The notes beneath the pieces are model-generated. The model had not been told where the DNA came from and did not search any database. It saw nothing but the letters and a program-made list of their open reading frames with translations. From the NCBI GenBank assembly GCA_905479985.1, contig CAJQOM010000007.1:1-64000 (forward strand): DNA of 64,000 nt, written 5' to 3'. The position numbers were made by a program, and so were the translations under genes. Within the stretch, counting starts at the first letter, position 1, and every line of letters starts with the position of its first letter. Shown here in pieces: positions 57,823 through 64,000 of this stretch. Source of the DNA: an uncultured Gammaproteobacteria bacterium. Its GTDB lineage: Bacteria; Pseudomonadota; Gammaproteobacteria; Nitrosococcales; Methylophagaceae.

Positions 57823-57851
57823 TTAATACGTATAACCCTCATCACTACAAT
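57823..57851 (+). promoter_or_regulatory. Possible fae promoter
   Basis: TTAATA (57823-57828) and TACAAT (57846-57851) are 17 bases apart, with four and five of six consensus matches. It lies about 58 bases upstream of the fae ATG, in the 148-base gap. Nothing else in the gap looks better. This is a guess by pattern. Confidence 0.4.
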
Positions 57852-57909
57852 GTGTCGCGATGAGTTAATTGAGAATTTTTAATAATTTTTTGGAACAGGA
57901 CAAAATAAT

Positions 57910-58428
57910 ATGCCAGTTATCGATCGTGTACTTGTAGGGGAATCTCTTGTCATTGAAGATGGAGATCTAGACAACGTTGCTCATATTGACTTACTTATGG
58001 GCCCACGTGGTTCAGCAGCAGAAGATGCTTTCTGCCGCACTATGACAGACCAAAAAGCAGGTGTTAACGGCTTACTAGCTGTAGTCGCACCTAACCTAAT
58101 GGTTAAACCTGCCACTGTCATGTTCAACAAAGTAACCATCAAAAACATGAAACAAGCAGTTCAAATGTTCGGCCCAGCGCAACGCGGTGTTGCGATGGCG
58201 GTTGCTGAATGTGTTGAAGACGGCACAATTCCAATGGCTGAAGCTGATGATTGCTTTATCTGTGTTGGTGTATTCATTTCTCCAACGGCAGATAACGATC
58301 AAAAAATTCAAGACTGGAACTACCGCGCAACGAAAGAATCAATCAAACGTGCAGTAGCACGTGAGCCAAAAGCGGCTGACGTTGTTGCACAATACAAAGC
58401 GTCAGAACATCCTTTCGCAGCAAGTTAA
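57910..58428 (+). CDS. fae: Formaldehyde-activating enzyme Fae
   Basis: Fae speeds the joining of formaldehyde to H4MPT, giving methylene-H4MPT. It is one of the most abundant proteins of methylotrophs. The 172-residue product has [23 protein letters not shown] with the conserved His at residue 25, [21 protein letters not shown] and [19 protein letters not shown]. The length is normal (about 170). AGGAC lies before the ATG. It stands in its own unit, between a 148-base gap and a strong hairpin. Confidence 0.97.
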   Translation: MPVIDRVLVGESLVIEDGDLDNVAHIDLLMGPRGSAAEDAFCRTMTDQKAGVNGLLAVVAPNLMVKPATVMFNKVTIKNMKQAVQMFGPAQRGVAMAVAECVEDGTIPMAEADDCFICVGVFISPTADNDQKIQDWNYRATKESIKRAVAREPKAADVVAQYKASEHPFAAS

Positions 58429-58443
58429 GTAACACCCTTATTC

Positions 58444-58476
58444 AATCACCCTGCCTTATCGCAAGGCGGGGTGATT
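58444..58476. terminator. Strong hairpin between fae and the HisA-like gene
   Basis: AATCACCCTGCCTT pairs with AAGGCGGGGTGATT over 14 pairs (one U-G) with a 5-base loop. It comes 15 bases after the fae stop and overlaps the HisA-like stop codon. The T tract on the plus side is weak (TGTTTT). It may stabilise and end the abundant fae mRNA. Confidence 0.8.
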
Positions 58477-59158
58477 AATACTGTTTTAACATCTCTCGCG
58501 TAAACTTACCTTGATGTAAGGCACTCGCTATCAACACTTGCTGAACGCCCGCTTGTCCCAGCAACACCAGATCATCATTATCTCGCACACCGCCAGCCGC
58601 AATCACTTGAACCAATGGTTTCCTCGATTGAATCTCTGAAATTAAAGCAAAATCAGGTCCTAAATCAATACCAACTCGATCTAAGTTCATCACAATAACC
58701 CGATCCGGCCACCGCTCGACCTGCTGTAAAATCGCCTTATCCCCTAAGAACTGACTCTGCTTGAAATCCAAAGACAACACACAGGAATCAATATCTGATA
58801 GCAGTGGTAACGCTTGTAAATTTTCGCTCCCCAACACCATCACTAAGCGGTCTGAAGATGGAAACCGGGCCCAATCGCTCTGAACGCAAATACCAGTATC
58901 AAGCCAAAAAACAGTATCTGGAAACTGGGCAAGACATGCTTTATACAATGTCATATCAATTTTTTTGCCTGATATCACGTCCAAATCAGCAATATAGATC
59001 GTTTTGAAAGGAAAAAAGGCCAAAATATCAGCCACAACCGTTAGCAAATCCGTCGCCGCCGTTAGCACCGAATCAATAGGCTGATAAAACGCGCGACGGC
59101 CCGCTTTCGCGTGCACAACAATTCCCCCCATCAAATCAATGACCGGTATAATCTCCAC
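58475..59158 (-). CDS. HisA/HisF-like TIM-barrel protein of the C1 cluster
   Basis: The 227-residue product starts with MEIIPVIDLMGG, then IYIADLDVISGKK, and ends with QVIAAGGVRDNDDLVLLGQAGVQQVLIASALH, the half-barrel pattern of HisA (phosphoribosylformimino isomerase) with conserved phosphate-site GG. It lacks a histidine operon context. It sits within the H4MPT/methylofuran genes, convergent to fae, and related proteins of unknown role occur in methanogens and methylotrophs. I think it a cofactor-pathway protein, not HisA proper. It is not like archaeal MfnB in sequence. Its start is only 22 bases from mfnD on the other strand. Confidence 0.75.
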   Translation of the reverse strand: MEIIPVIDLMGGIVVHAKAGRRAFYQPIDSVLTAATDLLTVVADILAFFPFKTIYIADLDVISGKKIDMTLYKACLAQFPDTVFWLDTGICVQSDWARFPSSDRLVMVLGSENLQALPLLSDIDSCVLSLDFKQSQFLGDKAILQQVERWPDRVIVMNLDRVGIDLGPDFALISEIQSRKPLVQVIAAGGVRDNDDLVLLGQAGVQQVLIASALHQGKFTREMLKQY

Positions 59159-59180
59159 TCAACCTCCTCGACTCAACTTG

Positions 59181-60206
59181 ATGAAACTATTTGTTTACGA
59201 ACATATCACAAGCGGCGCATTAGCAGAGCAGAACCTCCCAACTAGCCTCGTGAATGAAGGCAATCAAATGCTGCTCGCAACACTGCAAGATTGCCATGAA
59301 ACTCAACACTGCACACTGATAACACTACGTGATAATCGGCTTGATGAACTCAGCCTATTCCAACAAAACACACAACATGATTGCCATCAAATAACGACAA
59401 TAGCTGACTACGATCAGGCTTGGGCACACTGCCTGACTCAATGTGACGCCGTCCTGATTATCGCACCCGAAACTGACAGTATATTAGCGTCATTACAACA
59501 GCACGTGTTAGACGCCGGGAAGATCATGCTTGGCAGTCATCCCACTGCAATACAATTAACCAGCGACAAACAACATTGTTATCAACACCTTTCACAAAAA
59601 GGCATACTAACGATACCAACGCAGCTCGCTTCTGGCCACTTAGCCTCAGATCTCTCGAGCCAAAATGGTTATATTCTCAAACCCATTGACGGCGCAGGCT
59701 GTGTAGAAACCTATTTTTTCAAAACGGCCTCCGAATTACAAAGCCACCTCGCCACATTAACGCTGCCAGAGCTCAATCAACAAGTAGTACAGCCTTATTG
59801 TGAAGGAACAGCTCTGAGTCTCTGTTTATTGTCCTCACATAATACGATTGAAGTCCTTTCCATCAATCAACAACATCTCATCCAGTCGCAAGGCCAGCTG
59901 AGCTTGTCTGCCTGCACAATTAATAGCAAAAATAAAACGCTGCCGAGTCTAATCCAAGCAAACCAAATAGCCCAACAAGTAAAGGCCGCTTTTCCCGGTT
60001 TATTTGGCTTTATTGGCATTGATCTCATCCATAATGACAATGGCTTATATATCGTCGATATCAATCCACGGTTAACCACAAGTTATATCGCTCTCCGTAC
60101 CGCTTTAAACCTTAACCCTATGCAGCGTTTATTTGACATAATAGAGCACAAAAAAACAGCCTTATCACCAATAACCCAACGGAAAACCATCAAACTCACG
60201 CTATGA
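59181..60206 (+). CDS. mfnD: ATP-grasp ligase, tyramine-glutamate ligase (MfnD) homologue
   Basis: MfnD joins glutamate to tyramine in methanofuran synthesis. The 341-residue protein starts MKLFVYEHITSGALA. It has the ATP-grasp parts GYILKPIDGAGCVETYFF (about 163-180), VVQPYCEGTALSLCLL, and FGFIGIDLIHNDNGLYIVDINPRLTTSY near the end. The ATG at 59181 is chosen because an earlier one at 59139 would overlap the HisA-like gene. It begins a run of genes with ATGA-type overlaps (mfnD-mfnF). In bacteria the product is methylofuran; the assignment is by homology pattern and cluster. Confidence 0.82.
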   Translation: MKLFVYEHITSGALAEQNLPTSLVNEGNQMLLATLQDCHETQHCTLITLRDNRLDELSLFQQNTQHDCHQITTIADYDQAWAHCLTQCDAVLIIAPETDSILASLQQHVLDAGKIMLGSHPTAIQLTSDKQHCYQHLSQKGILTIPTQLASGHLASDLSSQNGYILKPIDGAGCVETYFFKTASELQSHLATLTLPELNQQVVQPYCEGTALSLCLLSSHNTIEVLSINQQHLIQSQGQLSLSACTINSKNKTLPSLIQANQIAQQVKAAFPGLFGFIGIDLIHNDNGLYIVDINPRLTTSYIALRTALNLNPMQRLFDIIEHKKTALSPITQRKTIKLTL

Positions 60207-61243
60207 CACAACCTATTATCACAGGCTGGGACATTGGCGGTGCTCACCTCAAAGTGGCCCAGTGCACACAACAAGGCGAGCTACGCCAAGTTGTCGAAAT
60301 CCCCTGCCCGCTTTGGCAAGGCATCGAACAGTTGCAAAAGGCCGTTAAAACAGCCCAAGTAAAACTCCTCCAACCTACCCAGTTCAACGTCATCACAATG
60401 ACCGGAGAGCTCGTCGACATTTTCCCTGACCGGCAATCAGGCGTCACCGAAATTTTAGATTGCATCCACCTCTTTTTATCTGAAGAGTGCTGTCATATTT
60501 ATGCAGGTGATCTAGGATGGCTAACGCCTCGCCAAGCTAAAAATCAATGGCAGCAAGTCGCATCGCGTAATTGGCAAGCCAGTGTAACGTTCGCTGCTGG
60601 GCAGGTGGAGCAAGGGGTTTTCATTGATGTCGGCAGTACCACCAGCGATATCATTGCCATCGACAATCACCAAGCCCAACCAAAAGCCTTTAACGACTTC
60701 GAACGTCAAGCCATCAGCGAGCTACATTATGCTGGCGCTATCAGAACACCGCTTATCGCAATTGCTCATACCGTCCCTTTCGACAATAAAACCATTCGGC
60801 TTGCCGCAGAACTCTTCGCCACCAGCGGCGATTGTTGGGTCATACTTGATCAACTTGACCCCACTACAATTCAAGACAACACCGCCGATAATCAATCATG
60901 GCAAAAACCCGACTGCATACGCCGTCTTGCCCGTTTATTAGGGACTGACGCCCACACGTTTCCTGAACAGCAATGGCATCAGCTAGCACAGTGGCTTGCC
61001 GAACAGCAAATAATGCAACTACAGCAAGCCTGCCAAACCGTCTCAGCAAACCACCCCGCCATCCCAAAATCTGCACCTATTATCGGCGCAGGCATTGGCC
61101 GTTTTATTGCTCAAGAGTGTGCAAAACGACTTGGTAAAGACTATATTGATTTCAGTCGCCTAACAGAGCCAAGCTCATCCCAAGCTGCCGATCATGCACC
61201 TGCTGCTGCAATTGCCCTTCTAGCCAGCCAGCAGTTATCGTAA
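60203..61243 (+). CDS. mfnF: MfnF-like H4MPT-linked hydantoinase/oxoprolinase family protein
   Basis: In methanogens MfnF condenses the aminomethylfuran phosphate with gamma-glutamyltyramine to form the methanofuran core. The 346-residue protein has the actin-like ATPase pattern of the hydantoinase/oxoprolinase family: TGWDIGGAHLKVAQC at the start, GVFIDVGSTTSDIIAID (about 134-150) and a C-terminal GAGIGRFIAQECAKRLG. It matches TIGR03123-type proteins, always near methanopterin genes. It overlaps mfnD by 4 bases and ends 9 bases before pabB. Confidence 0.83.
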   Translation: MTQPIITGWDIGGAHLKVAQCTQQGELRQVVEIPCPLWQGIEQLQKAVKTAQVKLLQPTQFNVITMTGELVDIFPDRQSGVTEILDCIHLFLSEECCHIYAGDLGWLTPRQAKNQWQQVASRNWQASVTFAAGQVEQGVFIDVGSTTSDIIAIDNHQAQPKAFNDFERQAISELHYAGAIRTPLIAIAHTVPFDNKTIRLAAELFATSGDCWVILDQLDPTTIQDNTADNQSWQKPDCIRRLARLLGTDAHTFPEQQWHQLAQWLAEQQIMQLQQACQTVSANHPAIPKSAPIIGAGIGRFIAQECAKRLGKDYIDFSRLTEPSSSQAADHAPAAAIALLASQQLS

Positions 61244-61252
61244 AATACCCAC

Positions 61253-62641
61253 ATGTCAAAAAATCATCCCCTCCTTTGTGATCCCTTACCTTATCAAGCT
61301 GATTCCAGCTATTACTTTGAACGGATTCGCCACTTACCTTGGCCAGTCTTTTTCGACAGCACACGTAATACCACACAGGATAACCGCTACGACATTATTG
61401 CTGCTGCGCCTTTTAAGACACTCACAACCACTGGGTCGCAAACTAAAATAGCAACACAGACGACCACCGACACCATCGATGGCGATCCGTTTCGAATTTT
61501 ACAACAACAGTTAGAACAGTACCCTCGTCAAACAGCCACTAGCCTGCCTTTTTGTGGCGGTGCCATTGGCCTATTCAACTATGACCTCGGCAGACAAATA
61601 GAGCAGCTACCCAATATTGCCATCGATAATGAAGCCTCACCGGAGTTGCTCGTCGGCCTATATGATTGGGCCATCATCACCGACCATCATCTAAAGCAAT
61701 GCTTTTTAGCCAGTTTCAAGCTCGACACCGCAACAGAACAACAATGGGATAAATTGCTCGCATTACTTAACAGCGAGCAGACTACAATCCCACAAACCAT
61801 GACCGTCTCAGGCAAGTTAACAAGCCAACTTGAAACAGAACAATACAAAACAGCCTTCAACAAAATAAAACATTACATCCGTGAAGGAGATTGCTATCAA
61901 GTCAACTTAGCCAAACGATTTGAAATCACAGCCAAAGGCGACCCTTGGCACGCATACACATTATTACGCCAACAAAATGCGGCGCCCTTTTCTAGCTTTT
62001 TCAGCACCCCCCACCTCAGCATCATGAGCTCATCGCCAGAACGCTTATTAAAGCTGAATCAAGGTCATGTCGAAACCAAGCCCATTAAGGGCACCAGACC
62101 AAGAGATATAGATAACCCAGAACGAGACATCGCTTTGGCAAGTGAACTACAAAACAGCATCAAAGACCGAGCTGAAAACCTGATGATCGTCGACTTACTT
62201 CGAAATGATCTCGGTAAAGTCTGTCAGCCCGGCTCAATTGCTGTCCCAAAACCCTTTGCACTGGAATCTTTCGCTACCGTCCACCACCTCGTTAGTACGA
62301 TTACAGGAAAACTGGCAGACGATGAAAGCGCTGTCTCATTACTACGCGCTTGTTTTCCTGGCGGCTCAATAACGGGCGCGCCTAAACTGCGCGCAATGGA
62401 AATCATTGAAGAGCTTGAACCCGATAGACGCGGCGCTTATTGTGGCAGCATGGCTTATATCGGTTTTGACGGTAATATGGATAGTAATATTCTGATTCGC
62501 ACCCTTGTCTACAATAATAACCGCCTACGGTTTTGGGCTGGCGGCGGCATTGTCGCAGATTCTGATGTCGAACAAGAATATCAAGAAGTTCACGATAAAG
62601 CGGCAGCGATACTGAACGTCATCGAACAACTACGCACATGA
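61253..62641 (+). CDS. pabB: Aminodeoxychorismate synthase component I PabB
   Basis: PabB makes 4-amino-4-deoxychorismate, the precursor of p-aminobenzoate. The 462-residue product has the chorismate-binding domain with IREGDCYQVNLAKRFEI, SSSPERLLKLNQGHVETKPIKGTRPRD, DLLRNDLGKVC, FPGGSITGAPKLRAMEIIEELE and RTLVYNNNRLRFWAGGGIVADSD. The Lys in PIKGTRPR is that of PabB/TrpE enzymes. Its place among the methylofuran and H4MPT genes is sensible because H4MPT contains a p-aminobenzoate-derived aryl group. pabA is not seen. It overlaps mfnE by 4 bases. Confidence 0.95.
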   Translation: MSKNHPLLCDPLPYQADSSYYFERIRHLPWPVFFDSTRNTTQDNRYDIIAAAPFKTLTTTGSQTKIATQTTTDTIDGDPFRILQQQLEQYPRQTATSLPFCGGAIGLFNYDLGRQIEQLPNIAIDNEASPELLVGLYDWAIITDHHLKQCFLASFKLDTATEQQWDKLLALLNSEQTTIPQTMTVSGKLTSQLETEQYKTAFNKIKHYIREGDCYQVNLAKRFEITAKGDPWHAYTLLRQQNAAPFSSFFSTPHLSIMSSSPERLLKLNQGHVETKPIKGTRPRDIDNPERDIALASELQNSIKDRAENLMIVDLLRNDLGKVCQPGSIAVPKPFALESFATVHHLVSTITGKLADDESAVSLLRACFPGGSITGAPKLRAMEIIEELEPDRRGAYCGSMAYIGFDGNMDSNILIRTLVYNNNRLRFWAGGGIVADSDVEQEYQEVHDKAAAILNVIEQLRT

Positions 62642-63228
62642 TCATCGTTAAGGTTGGCGGAAGTCTGTTTGGCAGTCCTTTATTACAACATTGGTTAGAT
62701 ACCTTAAGCCAACTATCCCAACATGAAGCCATTATTATCGTACCCGGCGGTGGCCCTTTTGCCGATCAAGTACGTATGGCACAACAGCAACATCAATTTG
62801 ACGACCAACATGCTCACCATATGGCCTTACTTGCCATGTCACAATTTGGCTTAATGCTACTGGGCCTCAACCAACAAGCAAAACCATTCTATTATCCGGT
62901 AGAACAGTCAAAAATCACCTTACCTAACTTATCTGTTTGGTTACCTGACAAGCGGCTCTTAACAGATCCGCAACTCGCTCAAAACTGGGATACCACATCT
63001 GATAGCCTTGCATTATGGCTAGCCCAACAGCTCAATCCTAATAAGCTCTCACTGCTAAAACATCAATCTCAACCACAATCTTCAATTCATCAGCTGATAA
63101 GCCAGGGTCTGCTAGATAAAGCCTTCTCAACTCAATATGCCCAAGGCGCAGTAGTAATAGAGGTCTTTGATGTTAATCAAAACGCCGGGTTTTGCTTGAC
63201 CCAACCTAAACATCCTTTGATGCCATGA
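62638..63228 (+). CDS. mfnE: Amino acid kinase family protein, MfnE-like
   Basis: MfnE phosphorylates the aminomethylfuran phosphate in methanofuran synthesis. The 196-residue protein is a small amino-acid-kinase fold: IIVKVGGSLFGSPLL at the start, IIIVPGGGPFADQVR (about 32-46), WDTTSDSLALWLAQQLN, and no second domain. It is shorter than aspartokinase and fits the MfnE group. It starts 4 bases inside the pabB end and overlaps mfnA by 4, so pabB-mfnE-mfnA are closely coupled. Confidence 0.82.
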   Translation: MIIVKVGGSLFGSPLLQHWLDTLSQLSQHEAIIIVPGGGPFADQVRMAQQQHQFDDQHAHHMALLAMSQFGLMLLGLNQQAKPFYYPVEQSKITLPNLSVWLPDKRLLTDPQLAQNWDTTSDSLALWLAQQLNPNKLSLLKHQSQPQSSIHQLISQGLLDKAFSTQYAQGAVVIEVFDVNQNAGFCLTQPKHPLMP

Positions 63229-64000
63229 ATGAATTAGACGCGGTAATCAAAAGACTTCGCCATCTTAGCGAATATAAAGTTGCTGATGTCTTGCAAGAAA
63301 TGCCACTCACCATCACTGAGCAAGGTAATAGCAGCCAAGCCATCGCCAACCAAGTACGCACCCTATTGTCTGAAGGAAAAATGCACCAAAATAGTCATTG
63401 GGCAGCCCATATGACGGCAGCGGTTCCAACGGAAAGTATCGTGGGACAACTGCTATCAAATCACCACAACGGTAATTTACTCTCTCCGGAGTTATACCCC
63501 ACTTTAAACAAAATCAAACAACAAACACTAGATTGGCTTTGTCAACTGTTCGAACAAAGCCATGGTCACTTCACCTCAGGCGCCAGTTACGGCAACTTAG
63601 AGGCCCTTTGGCAAGCGAAGCAACAATACCCTAGGCGCGACACCGTCTTTGCCGCTGAAACAGCCCACTATTCAATTGATAAAGCCTGCCAAATTCTAGG
63701 CCTGAAATTACAAACTATTGCCACTGACGATGAGGATAAAATCGCTTTAGAGCCATTAAGAAAAGCCTGTGAAATAACAGCGCCGCTCGCAATCATTGCC
63801 ACAGCAGGCACCTCAGCAAGCGGCGCCTTTGATCCCCTCGACGACTGCATACAAATAGCACAAGAGTTCGACGCCTGGTGCCATATTGATGCCGCATGGG
63901 GTGGGTATTTAAAATTACTGCCTGAACGTAATGCCATCTTTGGTCAAAGGCTTTCGCAAGCAAATTCGCTTTGTTTTGATCCACACAAAGCCTGGGCACA
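63225..64000 (+). CDS. mfnA: MfnA-like pyridoxal-dependent tyrosine decarboxylase (partial, runs off window)
   Basis: The frame opens at ATG 63225-63227 (ATGA with the end of mfnE) and stays open to the last base, about 258 codons. It has MHQNSHWAAHMTAAVP (substrate region), SGASYGNLEALWQAK, TAGTSASGAFDPLDD, HIDAAWGGYL and FDPHKAW, where the lysine binds PLP. This is a group II decarboxylase, the MfnA/GadB type. Tyrosine to tyramine fits the neighbour mfnD. Some methylotrophs use related decarboxylases, so the substrate is inferred. The 3' end is missing. Confidence 0.86.
   Translation, partial: MNELDAVIKRLRHLSEYKVADVLQEMPLTITEQGNSSQAIANQVRTLLSEGKMHQNSHWAAHMTAAVPTESIVGQLLSNHHNGNLLSPELYPTLNKIKQQTLDWLCQLFEQSHGHFTSGASYGNLEALWQAKQQYPRRDTVFAAETAHYSIDKACQILGLKLQTIATDDEDKIALEPLRKACEITAPLAIIATAGTSASGAFDPLDDCIQIAQEFDAWCHIDAAWGGYLKLLPERNAIFGQRLSQANSLCFDPHKAWA

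Overview
The window looks like a chromosomal segment of a gammaproteobacterial methylotroph of moderate GC content. The gene order ruvC-ruvA-ruvB-ybgC-tolQRAB-pal-cpoB-queE-queC followed by tRNA-Lys is the Pseudomonas-like gammaproteobacterial arrangement. The right end carries tetrahydromethanopterin (H4MPT) and methylofuran genes (mch, fae, mfnD/F/E/A homologues), which mark oxidation of formaldehyde through H4MPT. A Methylophaga-like or Methylococcales-like organism fits. No methanol or methane oxidation gene lies in the window, so I cannot choose between them.

Left edge (1-350): a consensus sigma-70 promoter and a boxB/boxA-type leader on the minus strand point out of the window. They look like the start of an rRNA operon, preceded by tRNA-Lys. 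Positions 523-13992 (all minus) hold queuosine synthesis (queE, queC), the Tol-Pal envelope system, the Holliday junction complex RuvABC, a YebC-type regulator, ilvE and glnE, mostly with touching or overlapping ends. Positions 14255-19275 hold small envelope and unknown genes: DUF481 outer-membrane protein, GlsB/YeaQ, periplasmic DsrE, YbaK, DUF1643, and a radical SAM/DUF547 pair. Positions 19426-21951 are groEL-groES behind a heat-shock type promoter, with fxsA upstream.

Positions 22065-27244 hold a phosphate-selective porin with a good Pho box, an SH3-domain membrane protein, and an arsenate resistance operon (arsR, GAPDH, arsJ). In that operon GAPDH would make 1-arseno-3-phosphoglycerate and ArsJ would export it. 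Positions 27282-31561 look like an accessory patch. It has a VF530-type gene and a three-gene membrane cassette (DUF2157, DUF4401, GDYXXLXY) bounded by imperfect direct repeats of the VF530 start region. The DUF2157 gene is interrupted by an amber codon. Two tandem NYN-domain nuclease-like genes follow.

Positions 31849-42465 are mainly housekeeping: ilvD, argA, rppH, a HAD phosphatase, a LemA/TPM cluster, gatB, an unknown membrane protein, a structured repeat-rich intergenic region and gshA. Positions 42696-51689 are a Pil-Chp chemosensory operon (pilG, pilH, pilI, a very short pilJ, a 1931-residue chpA with multiple Hpt domains and a 19-residue tandem repeat, chpC). slt and cca follow.

Positions 55002-64000 are the C1 cluster: mch, a RimK-like glutamate ligase, a CitG-like protein and fae; then a HisA-like gene on the minus strand; then mfnD, mfnF, pabB, mfnE and the start of mfnA, which runs off the window. 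Together these make and use H4MPT and methylofuran: Fae captures formaldehyde on H4MPT, Mch converts the methenyl form, and the Mfn proteins build the formyl-carrying cofactor for the later formyltransferase step. The roles of the HisA-like and CitG-like members are the least settled.
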